Assembly (NCBI GenBank): GCA_934663625.1
Contig: CAKUKP010000006.1
Span: 1-52,315, forward strand
Length of the DNA stretch: 52,315 nucleotides
Direction: 5' to 3'
Source of the DNA: an uncultured Clostridia bacterium
GTDB lineage: Bacteria; Bacillota; Clostridia; Christensenellales; Aristaeellaceae
Numbering within the stretch: position 1 is the stretch's first letter; every line of letters starts with the position of its first letter. Positions 1-7,605 of the stretch are shown here, in pieces. The translations under genes and the position numbers were made by a program. The notes below the pieces were generated by a model that was given only the letters and a program-made list of their open reading frames with translations, was not told the DNA's origin and ran no database searches.

Positions 1-65
1 GCCAAAAATCAGAGAAATCGTGGAAATCTGAGGGGGAAACCCCTCCTTTTTTCGCGATTTTTGGC
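1..65 (+). terminator. nested hairpin with U-tract, probable terminator of an upstream gene
   Basis: An inner stem GAGGGG-gaaa-CCCCTC is followed by CTTTTTT, the usual form of an intrinsic terminator on the plus strand. It is enclosed by a perfect 10-bp outer inverted repeat (GCCAAAAATC at the window edge, GATTTTTGGC at 56-65). The gene it would end lies outside the window. Confidence 0.6.
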
Positions 66-104
66 TTTGAATGGGTGATTTTTGTATGAATGATATAAAA
101 TATC

Positions 105-132
105 CGTCCGAAAACTGTGTTTTCGGACGGAC
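105..132 (-). terminator. terminator of the tRNA unit
   Basis: A stem of GTCCGAAAAC and GTTTTCGGAC with a 3-base loop lies just downstream of the tRNA genes. On the minus strand it is followed by TATTTTATATC, an imperfect U-rich tail. Confidence 0.55.
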
Positions 133-134
133 TG

Positions 135-209
135 TGGTACCTCCATGGGGACTCGAACCCCAGTTTTCGCCGTGAGAGGGCGACGTCTTAACCGCTTGAC
201 CATGGAGGC
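135..209 (-). tRNA. tRNA-Glu (CUC)
   Basis: The minus strand folds into a full cloverleaf. The acceptor stem pairs GCCTCCA with TGGAGGT, then comes discriminator A and an encoded CCA. The anticodon stem TCGCC/GGCGA carries the loop CTCTCAC, giving anticodon CTC (codon GAG). The T-arm contains GGTTCGAGTCC. It is the second gene of a two-tRNA unit, 5 bases after tRNA-Gln. Confidence 0.95.
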
Positions 210-214
210 GAAAA

Positions 215-288
215 TGGCTGCCGAACTAGGATTCGAACCTAGACAACATGAGTCAGAGTCATGGGTGCTACCATTACACAATTCGGCA
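215..288 (-). tRNA. tRNA-Gln (CUG)
   Basis: Cloverleaf on the minus strand with acceptor TGCCGAA/TTCGGCA, encoded CCA, anticodon stem CATGA/TCATG and loop CTCTGAC, so anticodon CTG (codon CAG). The T-loop is GGTTCGAATCC. It lies first in the tRNA pair, about 45 bases downstream of a near-consensus promoter. Confidence 0.95.
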
Positions 289-333
289 TTATCGCTTCGT
301 TCTTCGGAAGTATCGTCCCGACAACGTGGATCA

Positions 334-362
334 TTATATCGCATATCGTATCGCTTGTCAAT
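334..362 (-). promoter_or_regulatory. sigma-A promoter of the tRNA-Gln/tRNA-Glu unit
   Basis: On the minus strand TTGACA, a 17-base spacer and TATAAT match the consensus exactly. The start point would be about 327, giving a short 5' leader before tRNA-Gln. Confidence 0.85.
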
Positions 363-586
363 ACCTTTTTTTGAAAACTTTTGCAGAAATGGAAAAAGGT
401 CGAATCAATTGCAGCAAGACCAACGGATCATGGTACAAACGCATCCAAATGAATGGAAGGAAGCACATCTCCACGCATATTTTACAGCAGGCGCGCGGAA
501 ACATCCGCAAAAACTTATCATGAGGGGTATAGAATAATCCGCATTGCGATTTTCGGTGAATCATTATCACAAAAATAGAAAGACAG
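363..586. other. intergenic stretch, nothing recognised
   Basis: This stretch lies between the tRNA promoter and the first plus-strand gene. Open frames across it have no usable ribosome site and no familiar protein pattern. A promoter for the following gene was not identified with confidence. Confidence 0.5.
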
Positions 587-1063
587 GTGTTTATCTTGGA
601 TCTGAAGTTTTCGTTTTCGTGGATTGGGTTGATTGTATTTGCGCTGCCGATGCTGATCAACATCGCATACGTTCTGTTCCCGCCCGCGGATCAACCGGCA
701 GAAACCGCGCCCGCTGCGCGCTGGGTGGAACGGGTGGAGAAAATCAGCCGCATCGCCTATCTCGCCGCGATCGTGCTGCTGGCGAGCAATCGCCCCGTGC
801 GCCGGTGCAGCGCATGGATGATCATCGCCGCGCTGTTTCTGATTCTGTATTACGCCGTATGGCTTCGCTATTTCATCGGCGGACGGAAAACCGCGCTGCT
901 GGGCGAGCCGTTCTGCTTTGTGCCCATGCCGCTGGCGATCTTTCCGGTGATTTATTATCTCTGCGCCGCCCTCTGGCTGCACAATCTTCCCGCCGCGGCG
1001 CTGATGATCATCTTCGGCGCGGCACATCTGACAGTGAGCCTGCAATCCTTCCGAAAATCTTAA
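587..1063 (+). CDS. small multi-pass membrane protein of unknown function
   Basis: The product of 158 residues is dominated by hydrophobic segments at about residues 8-30, 55-66, 76-95, 107-127 and 131-148, so four or five membrane passes are likely, with short basic loops (RPVRR, GGRKT). It begins with GTG. A TTG three codons later (596) is another possible start, and the ribosome site (agacagg) is weak. No family was recognised. It stands just ahead of a TetR gene that has its own promoter, so it is probably a separate unit. Confidence 0.65.
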   Translation: MFILDLKFSFSWIGLIVFALPMLINIAYVLFPPADQPAETAPAARWVERVEKISRIAYLAAIVLLASNRPVRRCSAWMIIAALFLILYYAVWLRYFIGGRKTALLGEPFCFVPMPLAIFPVIYYLCAALWLHNLPAAALMIIFGAAHLTVSLQSFRKS

Positions 1064-1075
1064 TCCGGCGCGCCG

Positions 1076-1104
1076 TTGACAGGTGCGTTTTTTTGTTTTA
1101 TAAT
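1076..1104 (+). promoter_or_regulatory. promoter of the TetR/DUF998 operon
   Basis: TTGACA and TATAAT are separated by exactly 17 bases. The -10 box lies inside the left arm of a 30-bp palindrome, so a bound repressor would block it. Confidence 0.85.
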
Positions 1105-1129
1105 ACGAACGATCGTTAGTTAGTATTAT
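1100..1129. promoter_or_regulatory. probable TetR operator (30-bp imperfect palindrome)
   Basis: The two half-sites, ATAATACGAACGATC and (on the other strand) ATAATACTAACTAAC, agree at 12 of 15 positions. The palindrome overlaps the -10 box and start point of the tetR promoter. Autoregulation by the adjacent TetR is inferred from this position. Confidence 0.7.
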
Positions 1130-1143
1130 AAGGCGGTGTTTGC

Positions 1144-1806
1144 ATGAAGCAATCGGATACGAAGCAGAAAATCATCCTGAAGGCGCTGGAATTGTTTTCC
1201 GAGCGCGGCTACGATGCGGTGAGCGTGGGCGAAATCGCCGCGGCGGTGGGCATTCGCGCTTCCTCGCTCTACAACCATTTTCCCAGCAAGCGCGCCATTT
1301 TTGATGCGATCGTGGAAGCCACGGCGGCGCAATACGAATCGGACACCGGCAGGATCGATATCCACGTACAGGATGCGCGGCAGGATTTTGCGGTTTTTGC
1401 ACACATTACCGAGGACGCGCTGTTTGACAAGGTACGCCAGATTTTCGAATATTCCCTGCACAACGAACCGATTCGCCGCTTCCGCCGCATGATGACGATC
1501 GAACAATTTCGTTCGCCGGAGCTGGCGCGGCTGTACTCCATGCGCTATGTGGAGCGCATCACGGCGTACCACGCCGATATTTTCCGCAGCCTGATCGCCG
1601 CCGGTGAAATTCGAAACGAAGATCCCGATGCGCTGGCGATGCTGTACGCCGCGCCGGTCATCGCGCTGATCGGCGTTTGCGATCGCGAACCGGAGCGCGA
1701 AGCGGAATGCCTCGAAAAGCTTCAGGCGCACGTGCGACTGTTTTACCGGATGGTGCAGGCGAGCGCCGCAAAAGCGAATCCATCGGAGGGAAGCGAAATC
1801 AAATGA
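1144..1806 (+). CDS. TetR/AcrR family transcriptional regulator
   Basis: A 220-residue DNA-binding repressor of typical TetR length. Residues about 8-55 form the helix-turn-helix (IILKALELFSERGYDAVSV, then GEIAAAVGIRASSLYNHF), with the characteristic SLYNHFPSK turn. The rest is a helical ligand-binding domain whose ligand cannot be read from sequence. The gene overlaps the following DUF998 gene by ATGA, so both are translated together, and the membrane protein is the most likely regulated partner. A 30-bp palindrome over its own promoter suggests negative autoregulation. Confidence 0.9.
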   Translation: MKQSDTKQKIILKALELFSERGYDAVSVGEIAAAVGIRASSLYNHFPSKRAIFDAIVEATAAQYESDTGRIDIHVQDARQDFAVFAHITEDALFDKVRQIFEYSLHNEPIRRFRRMMTIEQFRSPELARLYSMRYVERITAYHADIFRSLIAAGEIRNEDPDALAMLYAAPVIALIGVCDREPEREAECLEKLQAHVRLFYRMVQASAAKANPSEGSEIK

Positions 1807-2432
1807 AGAAAACGCTGATTCAGAAGCTGGGCCTATTGGGCGTCGTCAGCTTTCTTTCCTACGCGGCGGCGGTGGTCTTTGCGCCGCTCGCCTATCCGGG
1901 TTACGATTGGATGGCGCAGGCGGTGAGCGATCTGAGCGCGGCGAACGCGCCTTCGCTGGCGCTGTGGAACCGGCTGAGCGCGCCCTACAGCGTGTGCGAG
2001 GTCGTCTGCGTGACCATCGTATGCATCGGCTGCCAGAAGCAGAAATCAAAGCGCCTGCGCGCGGGCATTTACCTGTTTGCCATCATGGAATGGATTTCGG
2101 CGATCGGCTACCGGATGTTCCCGCTGAGCGAAAGCGGCTACGCGGGCGAATTTCAGGATGTGATGCACATGGCGGTTACCGCGCTGGTGGTGCTTCTTTC
2201 GATCGTTTCGCTGATTCTGATCATCATTGCGGGCGAAAGGGAAACGCATCTTCGCTCCTACGCCGTCTGCGCCGGAATCGCGCTGGGTATGATGCTGGTC
2301 GGCGCGCTGGGCATGAAGATCGTGCCCGTTCGCTATTTCGGCATTGTGGAGCGCTTCAGCGTATTCGCGGCGACGGGCTTTAACGCGGCGCTGGGCATTC
2401 ACCTGTATTGTTCTCGTGAAGCATTTTCCTGA
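1803..2432 (+). CDS. DUF998 family membrane protein
   Basis: A 209-residue integral membrane protein. The opening pattern, a hydrophobic helix followed by APLAYPGYDWMAQAVSDLSA, is typical of the DUF998 family, whose molecular function is unknown. Six hydrophobic segments are visible (about 10-30, 60-78, 86-101, 116-139, 149-169 and 180-200). The ATG overlaps the stop of the TetR gene (ATGA), which fixes the start. The pair is probably a self-regulated transporter-like or stress module, but that role is inference. Confidence 0.8.
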   Translation: MKKTLIQKLGLLGVVSFLSYAAAVVFAPLAYPGYDWMAQAVSDLSAANAPSLALWNRLSAPYSVCEVVCVTIVCIGCQKQKSKRLRAGIYLFAIMEWISAIGYRMFPLSESGYAGEFQDVMHMAVTALVVLLSIVSLILIIIAGERETHLRSYAVCAGIALGMMLVGALGMKIVPVRYFGIVERFSVFAATGFNAALGIHLYCSREAFS

Positions 2433-2523
2433 TTTTTCAAAATTATTTTGGAAAATTACGGAACCGAAATCGAATAATTTACGTCTTAACATCAGAAATG
2501 TAATGCTGATGGAGGGGTAACTT

Positions 2524-3369
2524 ATGCAAAAAACGGTTTCGATTCTGGTAGCGCTTTTCCTGATCGCCGCCCTGCTGTGCGGATCTGCGGCGCTTGCGTG
2601 CGATGGATGCGATGAAAGCGGCTATCTCGGCACGATGTCGGTGGTCAACTGCAATGAATATGTAACGCTGCGCGCGCAGCCCCGCAAAAGCGCCGCCGCC
2701 GTGGCGCGGGTTCCGCTCGGCGCGGAGGTGGAAACCTATCATCGCATCGGCGAATTCACCGAATGCTACTATGGCGATTTGCACGGCTATATCCTGTCCG
2801 CCTATCTATCGTATGAGATTGGCGCGTACGAAGGCAACACCTATGCGATGGACGACGCCACGGTCGCAGACGATGCCACGGGTGCGGATGACGGCTATTA
2901 CATGGGCGAACGAACCATCGTGAACTGCAATGAATTCGTTACCCTGCGCCGTCAGCCCAGCACCGCTTCCGCTGCCCTGACGCGCATCGCACTCGGGGAA
3001 TCGGTGGAATGTTATTTCTACAACGATGATTTCGTGATATGCTATTACAACGGGCTGCGCGGCTATGTGCTGCGGCGGTACATTTCCGGCGCTTACGGCG
3101 ATGATTACGGGCGCTGCACCGGCACGATGCACGTAATCAACTGTCGGGAATACGTAACCCTGCGCGCGACCGCCAGCACATCCGCCCGCGCGGTTCTGCG
3201 CGTACCGCTGGGCGCGGTGGTGGAAGCTTACGGATCCATCGGCAAATTCACCGAATGCGTCTACGCGGGCAAGCACGGTTACATCCTGACATCGTATCTC
3301 GGTTGGGAGGAAATCTATTATTACGATTACAGCGATTCCGGCGATGGCGAAACATGGGTTGTTTACTAA
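2524..3369 (+). CDS. secreted protein with three bacterial SH3 repeats
   Basis: A 281-residue exported protein. A signal peptide (MQKTVSILVALFLIAALLCG, cleavage probably near SAALA) is followed by three SH3b units of about 65 residues, each opening NCNEYVTLR, NCNEFVTLR or NCREYVTLR and ending in a GYIL or GYVL strand. Acidic linkers rich in D, G and Y separate the units. SH3b domains commonly bind the cell wall. No catalytic domain is present, so it is probably a wall-binding or adhesin-like protein. A good ribosome site (GGAGGGG) lies 6 bases before ATG. A terminator follows at 3419. Confidence 0.8.
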   Translation: MQKTVSILVALFLIAALLCGSAALACDGCDESGYLGTMSVVNCNEYVTLRAQPRKSAAAVARVPLGAEVETYHRIGEFTECYYGDLHGYILSAYLSYEIGAYEGNTYAMDDATVADDATGADDGYYMGERTIVNCNEFVTLRRQPSTASAALTRIALGESVECYFYNDDFVICYYNGLRGYVLRRYISGAYGDDYGRCTGTMHVINCREYVTLRATASTSARAVLRVPLGAVVEAYGSIGKFTECVYAGKHGYILTSYLGWEEIYYYDYSDSGDGETWVVY

Positions 3370-3418
3370 ACAAACGAACAAACAACCGGAAAATTCACGC
3401 ATCGATGTTAACAAATCC

Positions 3419-3462
3419 GACGGACGGCGCGGAATTTTAATTTCCGTGCCGTCCGTTTTCTT
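3419..3462 (+). terminator. terminator after the SH3 gene
   Basis: A stem of GACGGACGGCGCGGAA and TTTCCGTGCCGTCCG is followed by TTTTCTT. It is strong and properly placed behind the SH3-domain gene. Confidence 0.85.
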
Positions 3463-3747
3463 ATCGCAACATTCTTTTTTTCATCATCGTGCATATATAC
3501 AGGATTTTCGATTTGATTTATTCAATCCTGCATTTGCCGCCTTGTAAGTTTTGTTCTAAGCAGAACGCATTTTATCCAATTGTTTAATTTTAAATTCGTA
3601 TATATTGACGCTTTTATTTTAATTTTAGCATTATAAAGGTGCAATTAAATGTTCGTAAATGATGAAAATGTGCTTGAAACCTTCATCAAAAAGCGGTATG
3701 CTGGTATCAGCGTAAGCAGAAAAGCGTACCAAAGGGGGATAAGTATT
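3463..3747 (+). other. AT-rich leader region before the HPr-like gene
   Basis: No gene is seen here. A possible promoter, TTGACG at 3605 and CATTAT at 3629 with an 18-base spacer, would leave a leader of about 105 bases before the HPr-like ATG. No known riboswitch was recognised in that leader. Confidence 0.4.
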
Positions 3748-3978
3748 ATGAAGGCAGTAAACATCAAACTGAGTTTGGCGGAAAACGTCAAATACTTTGT
3801 GAACATTGCGAACAAATACCCCTACGACATCGACCTTCGCGTCGGCCGCCATGTGGTAGACGGAAAATCCATTCTGGGCATTTTCAGTCTGGATCTTTCC
3901 AAACCGATCACGCTGGAGGTATATGCCGATCATTGCGATGATCTGATGGAAGAACTGAAGCCGTTCATTATCGGCTAA
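3748..3978 (+). CDS. HPr-like protein lacking the active-site histidine
   Basis: 76 residues, close to HPr in length and layout. The KSILGIFSL segment (residues 40-48) matches the HPr region around regulatory Ser46 (KSIMGVMSL), so Ser41 is the equivalent site. The GxHARP segment that carries phospho-His15 is replaced by ENVKYFV, so it cannot take phosphate from enzyme I in the usual way. By analogy with Crh, it may act only through serine phosphorylation by HprK, which is encoded in this window. The ATG at 3748 is chosen because AAAGGGGGA lies 8 bases upstream. An upstream in-frame ATG at 3649 has no such site. Confidence 0.75.
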   Translation: MKAVNIKLSLAENVKYFVNIANKYPYDIDLRVGRHVVDGKSILGIFSLDLSKPITLEVYADHCDDLMEELKPFIIG

Positions 3979-4024
3979 TCCACGCACGAACGAAAGCTAT
4001 GGATCGCAAATGCGACCCTGAACC

Positions 4025-4077
4025 ACGCGGGAGGGTTGGACGCTCGGTGAGAGCGCCAGCCCTCCCTTGCGTTTTTT
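4025..4077 (+). terminator. terminator after the HPr-like gene
   Basis: A long GC-rich stem (GGGAGGGttGG and CGCTC pairing with GAGCG and CCaGCCCTCCC) is followed by TTGCGTTTTTT. Confidence 0.85.
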
Positions 4078-4102
4078 CGTTTTTGCAATTTCTTTTCAAT
4101 AA

Positions 4103-4119
4103 TTTCAGGTTGATTTCAG
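4103..4119 (+). promoter_or_regulatory. possible response-regulator box (direct repeat)
   Basis: TTTCAG occurs twice with an 11-base period, 11 bases ahead of a TACAAT -10 box at 4130-4135 and without a good -35 box. Tandem hexamers one helical turn apart are typical OmpR-family binding sites, so autoregulation of the following two-component operon is plausible. Confidence 0.45.
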
Positions 4120-4158
4120 CCCGCCCGATTACAATACCCATGACAGGAGGGATACGCC

Positions 4159-4836
4159 ATGCGCGTTTTGATTGCAGAAGATGAAACGACCATCGCACGC
4201 GCGTTGAAGGCGATGCTGGAGCACAGCAACTACGCCGTGGACGCGGTGCAAAACGGAAACGATGCGCTGGATTACATACGATCCATCCATTACGATGCGC
4301 TGATACTGGATATTATGATGCCGGGCAGGGACGGGATCGATGTTTTAAAGACCGTGCGCGCGGAGGGCAACGCCACGCCCGCGCTGTTTTTGACGGCGAA
4401 GGCGGAAATCGCGGATCGCGTCGCCGGACTGGACGCGGGCGCGGACGATTATCTGCCCAAGCCGTTTGCCGCCAGCGAATTTCTGGCGCGCGTTCGGGCG
4501 CTGGTGCGGCGCAGCGGCGCATACGCCCCTTCCGCGCTGCATCTGGGCAATTGCACGCTGGATTGCGGGCAGTATCTGATCAAAACCGAATTCGATGAAG
4601 CGCGGCTGAACAACAAGGAATACCAGCTGGCGGAGCTGTTTTTCCGCCACCCGCGCCAGATATTCTCATCGGAACATCTGATGGAAAAAATCTGGGGAAC
4701 GGACAGCGAAACGGAGATCGATGTGATCTGGACGTACATCGGTTTTCTGCGAAAAAAGCTCAAACAGATCGGCGCGAATGTGGAAATCCGCACGATTCGC
4801 GGCGCGGGCTATGCGATGGAGGAAAAGCAATGCTGA
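4159..4836 (+). CDS. OmpR-family response regulator
   Basis: 225 residues. The receiver domain (1-115) has the acidic pair E7-D8, phospho-acceptor D51 (LILDIMMPGRDG), a Thr/Ser position in FLTAK and the conserved lysine in LPKPF. The C-terminal winged helix (about 125-222) ends with the usual IRTIRGAGYAM hairpin. It would be phosphorylated by the adjacent kinase and bind DNA as a dimer. It overlaps the kinase gene by 7 bases, so the pair is translationally coupled. The regulon is not deducible; no transporter gene is attached. Confidence 0.93.
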   Translation: MRVLIAEDETTIARALKAMLEHSNYAVDAVQNGNDALDYIRSIHYDALILDIMMPGRDGIDVLKTVRAEGNATPALFLTAKAEIADRVAGLDAGADDYLPKPFAASEFLARVRALVRRSGAYAPSALHLGNCTLDCGQYLIKTEFDEARLNNKEYQLAELFFRHPRQIFSSEHLMEKIWGTDSETEIDVIWTYIGFLRKKLKQIGANVEIRTIRGAGYAMEEKQC

Positions 4837-6056
4837 AGCGAATGCGCTGGCGCTTTATCGGCGCGGCGATGGCGGCGTTTACGGCGGTGGTACTTACGCT
4901 GTTGTGTACGATCAACATCTGGAACGCCTCCGCCGTCGCCGGACGGCAGGACGACGCGCTCACGCGGCTCGCGGAGGCGGATTGGCGCGCGCCTCAGAAC
5001 GATGATCAGGATCAAAACCGACCGTTTTTTGAGGACTGGGCGCATTTTTCGCCGGAGGTGCGCTATTCCCTGCGCTTTTTTTCCGTGGAATACGATGCGG
5101 ATGGCGCGCTTTTGCAGGTCAATCAGGATAATATCGCCTCCGTTTCCGAATCGGACGCGCAGGCATATGCCGAAAGCGCGCTCGCCCGCGGCAAAACGCG
5201 CGGTTATGTGCGCGCATACCGCTATCTGATTCAGCGCACGGACGGCGGAACAACAGTTCTGTTTCTGAATTCGGAGCGCGAATTGCAGGCGGCGCATTCG
5301 CTGCTGCTGATCACGATCCTGATCGCCTTCGTCAGCCTGATGATCGTATTTGTGCTGGTGATGCTGTTTTCCAGGCGCGCGATCGCGCCGTATCTGAAGA
5401 ATATGGAGGCGCAGAAGCAGTTTATCACCAACGCCAGCCACGAACTGAAAACGCCGCTGACCGCCATATCCGCCAGCGCGGATGTGCTCGCGCTGGAATA
5501 CGCGGACAACGAATGGATTCGCGGCATTCAATCGCAAACGGCGCGGCTCACCCGCCTGATCGGCAATCTGGTTACGCTATCGCGCCTGAACGAAGAAAAC
5601 CCATTCCCCGCGCGTGCGGAATTTTCGCTCAGCGATGCGCTCTGGGAAATTTCGGAGCCGTTTGCATCGCTGGCGCGCGCGAAGGGAAAGCGCTACAGCC
5701 AGAGCATCGAGGACGGGCTTTCCCTGACCGGCGATCGAACCGCCGTACAGCAGACGGTTTCCATCCTGCTGGACAACGCGCTGAAGTATTCCACCGAGGG
5801 CGGATGCATCGATCTCACGGCGCGGCGCTGCGGCAAACGGATCGAAATCGCGGTAGCGAACGCCATTCCGCCGTCCACAAAACTGGATGTATCGCGCCTG
5901 TTCGATCGCTTCTACCGCGCGGACGAATCGCATTCCAACGCTGTAAACGGTTCGGGCGTGGGGCTTTCCATCGCCAAAGCCACGGTGCAGGCGCACGGCG
6001 GACGGATTACCGCCAGCCTTGCGCAGGATATCATCACGTTTCGGATTCTGCTGTAA
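4830..6056 (+). CDS. membrane sensor histidine kinase
   Basis: 408 residues. Membrane helices lie at about 10-32 and 155-180 and flank an extracytoplasmic sensor of about 120 residues. The HisKA domain carries H204 in NASHELKTPLTA. The ATPase domain has an N box (LLDNALKYS) and a GSGVGLSIAK G2 box. The G1 box reads VANAIPP instead of the usual DxGxG, a notable deviation. There is no HAMP domain of full length. It forms a two-component system with the overlapping response regulator. The extracellular signal is unknown. Confidence 0.92.
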   Translation: MLKRMRWRFIGAAMAAFTAVVLTLLCTINIWNASAVAGRQDDALTRLAEADWRAPQNDDQDQNRPFFEDWAHFSPEVRYSLRFFSVEYDADGALLQVNQDNIASVSESDAQAYAESALARGKTRGYVRAYRYLIQRTDGGTTVLFLNSERELQAAHSLLLITILIAFVSLMIVFVLVMLFSRRAIAPYLKNMEAQKQFITNASHELKTPLTAISASADVLALEYADNEWIRGIQSQTARLTRLIGNLVTLSRLNEENPFPARAEFSLSDALWEISEPFASLARAKGKRYSQSIEDGLSLTGDRTAVQQTVSILLDNALKYSTEGGCIDLTARRCGKRIEIAVANAIPPSTKLDVSRLFDRFYRADESHSNAVNGSGVGLSIAKATVQAHGGRITASLAQDIITFRILL

Positions 6057-6175
6057 GCGCGCGGCACGTCAGTCTTGATGTTTTTGCAAAAAACGGCGAT
6101 CTCCCAACCGAAAATCGCCGCTGACGGAAGGAGATACCTTATCAATCGGATTTTGCAGGTTCTGCGGCATGAGTT
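6057..6175 (+). other. intergenic spacer with repeat remnant
   Basis: A weak hairpin (GGCGAT/ATCGCC) follows the kinase gene. GACGGAAGGAGA at 6123-6134 matches the right end of the structured repeat that begins at 6176, suggesting a second, truncated copy. Confidence 0.4.
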
Positions 6176-6301
6176 TCTCTCCCTCAGTCATCGCTTCGCG
6201 ATGCCAGCTCCCACATCAGGTGGAGCCGAAGAACGGGCACCCCTGCCTTCCTCTGACGAGGAAGGTGTCAGTGCGACTTGTCGCACTGACGGAAGGAGAG
6301 A
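6176..6301 (+). repeat. structured intergenic repeat, family A, copy 1
   Basis: 126 bases bounded by imperfect inverted ends (TCTCTCCCTCAGTC and GACGGAAGGAGAGA). Inside are four successive hairpins: ATCGC/GCGAT, GCTCC/GGAGC, CCTTCCTC/GAGGAAGG and GTCAGTGCGAC/GTCGCACTGAC. A second copy lies at 21684-21814 with the same order of stems. There is no open frame of note. It resembles a non-autonomous mobile element or a transcribed structured repeat. Confidence 0.75.
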
Positions 6302-6366
6302 TAACGCACCTATCGAATTAAGACAGGTGTATTACCCCCCATCCGCCGGAGCCAAAACGAAAGAGG

Positions 6367-6903
6367 TTACGCAAGCTTCAAAATGCGTTTGATGTCCTCC
6401 AGATTCTCGGCAAAATAGATGCCCTCCTGCCGATCCTTGGAGGAAAGCCCTTTTTCGATCATGTGATCCAGAAGCGCCTTCAAATCATCATAGTAACCGT
6501 TCAGATTATAGAGAATGCACGGCGCGTTCAGGTGCTTCAAGGACACCTTGGACATGACCTCCGCAATTTCCTCCAATGTGCCCGTGCCGCCGGGGAAGGC
6601 GATAAAGGCGTCGCCCAGCTCGATCATCTTATTTTTGCGCTCCGACATATCGCGGGTCACGATCAGTTTGGTCAATCCATCGTGCTTGATTTCATTTAAA
6701 ATGAAAAATTCCGGCGTAACGCCCGTCACTTCGCCCCCCGCCTTCAAAACGCTGTCCGCGACTGCGCCCATCAATCCGGCTCTGGAACCGCCGTAAACCA
6801 GCGCGTTTCCGCTGCTGCCAATCCACGTTCCCAATTCTTCCACTGCCTTCCGCAAGCACGGGTCGTTTCCTTCACTTGCGCCCAGATACACGGTAATATT
6901 CAT
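6367..6903 (-). CDS. LOG-family (TIGR00730) nucleotide 5'-monophosphate phosphoribohydrolase-like protein
   Basis: 178 residues with a Rossmann fold. The family motif PGGTGTLEE is present, together with GGSRAGLMGAVADS and an SERKNKMIELGDAFIAFPGG segment. Proteins of this family release the base from nucleoside monophosphates (cytokinin activation in plants). In bacteria the physiological substrate is usually unknown. The start is supported by GGAGGG ahead of ATG. It is the last gene of a minus-strand cluster with the methyltransferase and nucleotidyltransferase. Confidence 0.88.
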   Translation of the reverse strand: MNITVYLGASEGNDPCLRKAVEELGTWIGSSGNALVYGGSRAGLMGAVADSVLKAGGEVTGVTPEFFILNEIKHDGLTKLIVTRDMSERKNKMIELGDAFIAFPGGTGTLEEIAEVMSKVSLKHLNAPCILYNLNGYYDDLKALLDHMIEKGLSSKDRQEGIYFAENLEDIKRILKLA

Positions 6904-6951
6904 ACAAGCTTCCCTCCATAATCTATAAATCTGTTTTTGCAGCTGCCGCGA

Positions 6952-7605
6952 TCACTTTCTACAGCAGAAATAAACCATCGATCCATCGATGCGGAAATCG
7001 ATATCCCGATACAGGCGGTTCAGGGTGCTCCGCAGCTCATCTTCCGTGGGAATCGGCGGCGTGAACCAGCCCTTCTTCGAAAGGAAATTCTTTACGAGCC
7101 AATCGGTGATTCCAGATTTGCCCCGTATGTAAAAACAGGCGATGAATTTCCCGTCGGGCTTCAAAACGCGCCACGTTTCCTGAAACGCCTTTTCTTTATC
7201 GGGAAAGGCATGAAATCCATTCATGGACAGCACGATATCAAAGGATTCGTTATCCATCGGCAAATTGCCCACATCGCCCTGAACGCAGGTAATATTGGCG
7301 CTATCGCGCAGTCTTTTTCTCGCCTGATCAATCATGTCCTCGCTGTAATCAAGACAGGTGATCTGCGCCTTTGGCAACGATTTCCACTTCTTTTCGGTAA
7401 ATACCGCCGTCCCCACCGGCACATCCAAGATCGCGCCATTGAAATCATCCGGTATATAGGCAAGCACTTTACGCGCAATTGCATTATCGTCCGTCCCGCT
7501 CCAAAACACCTTGACATACAGCCTGCTGAAGAATTTCCCCTGCGTAAGCACATCATCGTATATGTCTTTGGACGCCTGATAGGCTTCCCTGATTTTATCC
7601 GCCAT
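6952..7605 (-). CDS. class I SAM-dependent methyltransferase
   Basis: 217 residues. Motif I reads ILDVPVGTAVF (a variant with VPVGT for GxGxG), motif II LDYSEDMIDQARKRL, and the post-motif region VQGDVGNLPMDNESFDIVLSMNGFHAFP is typical of ubiE/COQ5-like enzymes acting on small molecules. The substrate is unknown. It overlaps the nucleotidyltransferase gene by 11 bases and is probably co-transcribed with it. Confidence 0.87.
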   Translation of the reverse strand: MADKIREAYQASKDIYDDVLTQGKFFSRLYVKVFWSGTDDNAIARKVLAYIPDDFNGAILDVPVGTAVFTEKKWKSLPKAQITCLDYSEDMIDQARKRLRDSANITCVQGDVGNLPMDNESFDIVLSMNGFHAFPDKEKAFQETWRVLKPDGKFIACFYIRGKSGITDWLVKNFLSKKGWFTPPIPTEDELRSTLNRLYRDIDFRIDGSMVYFCCRK

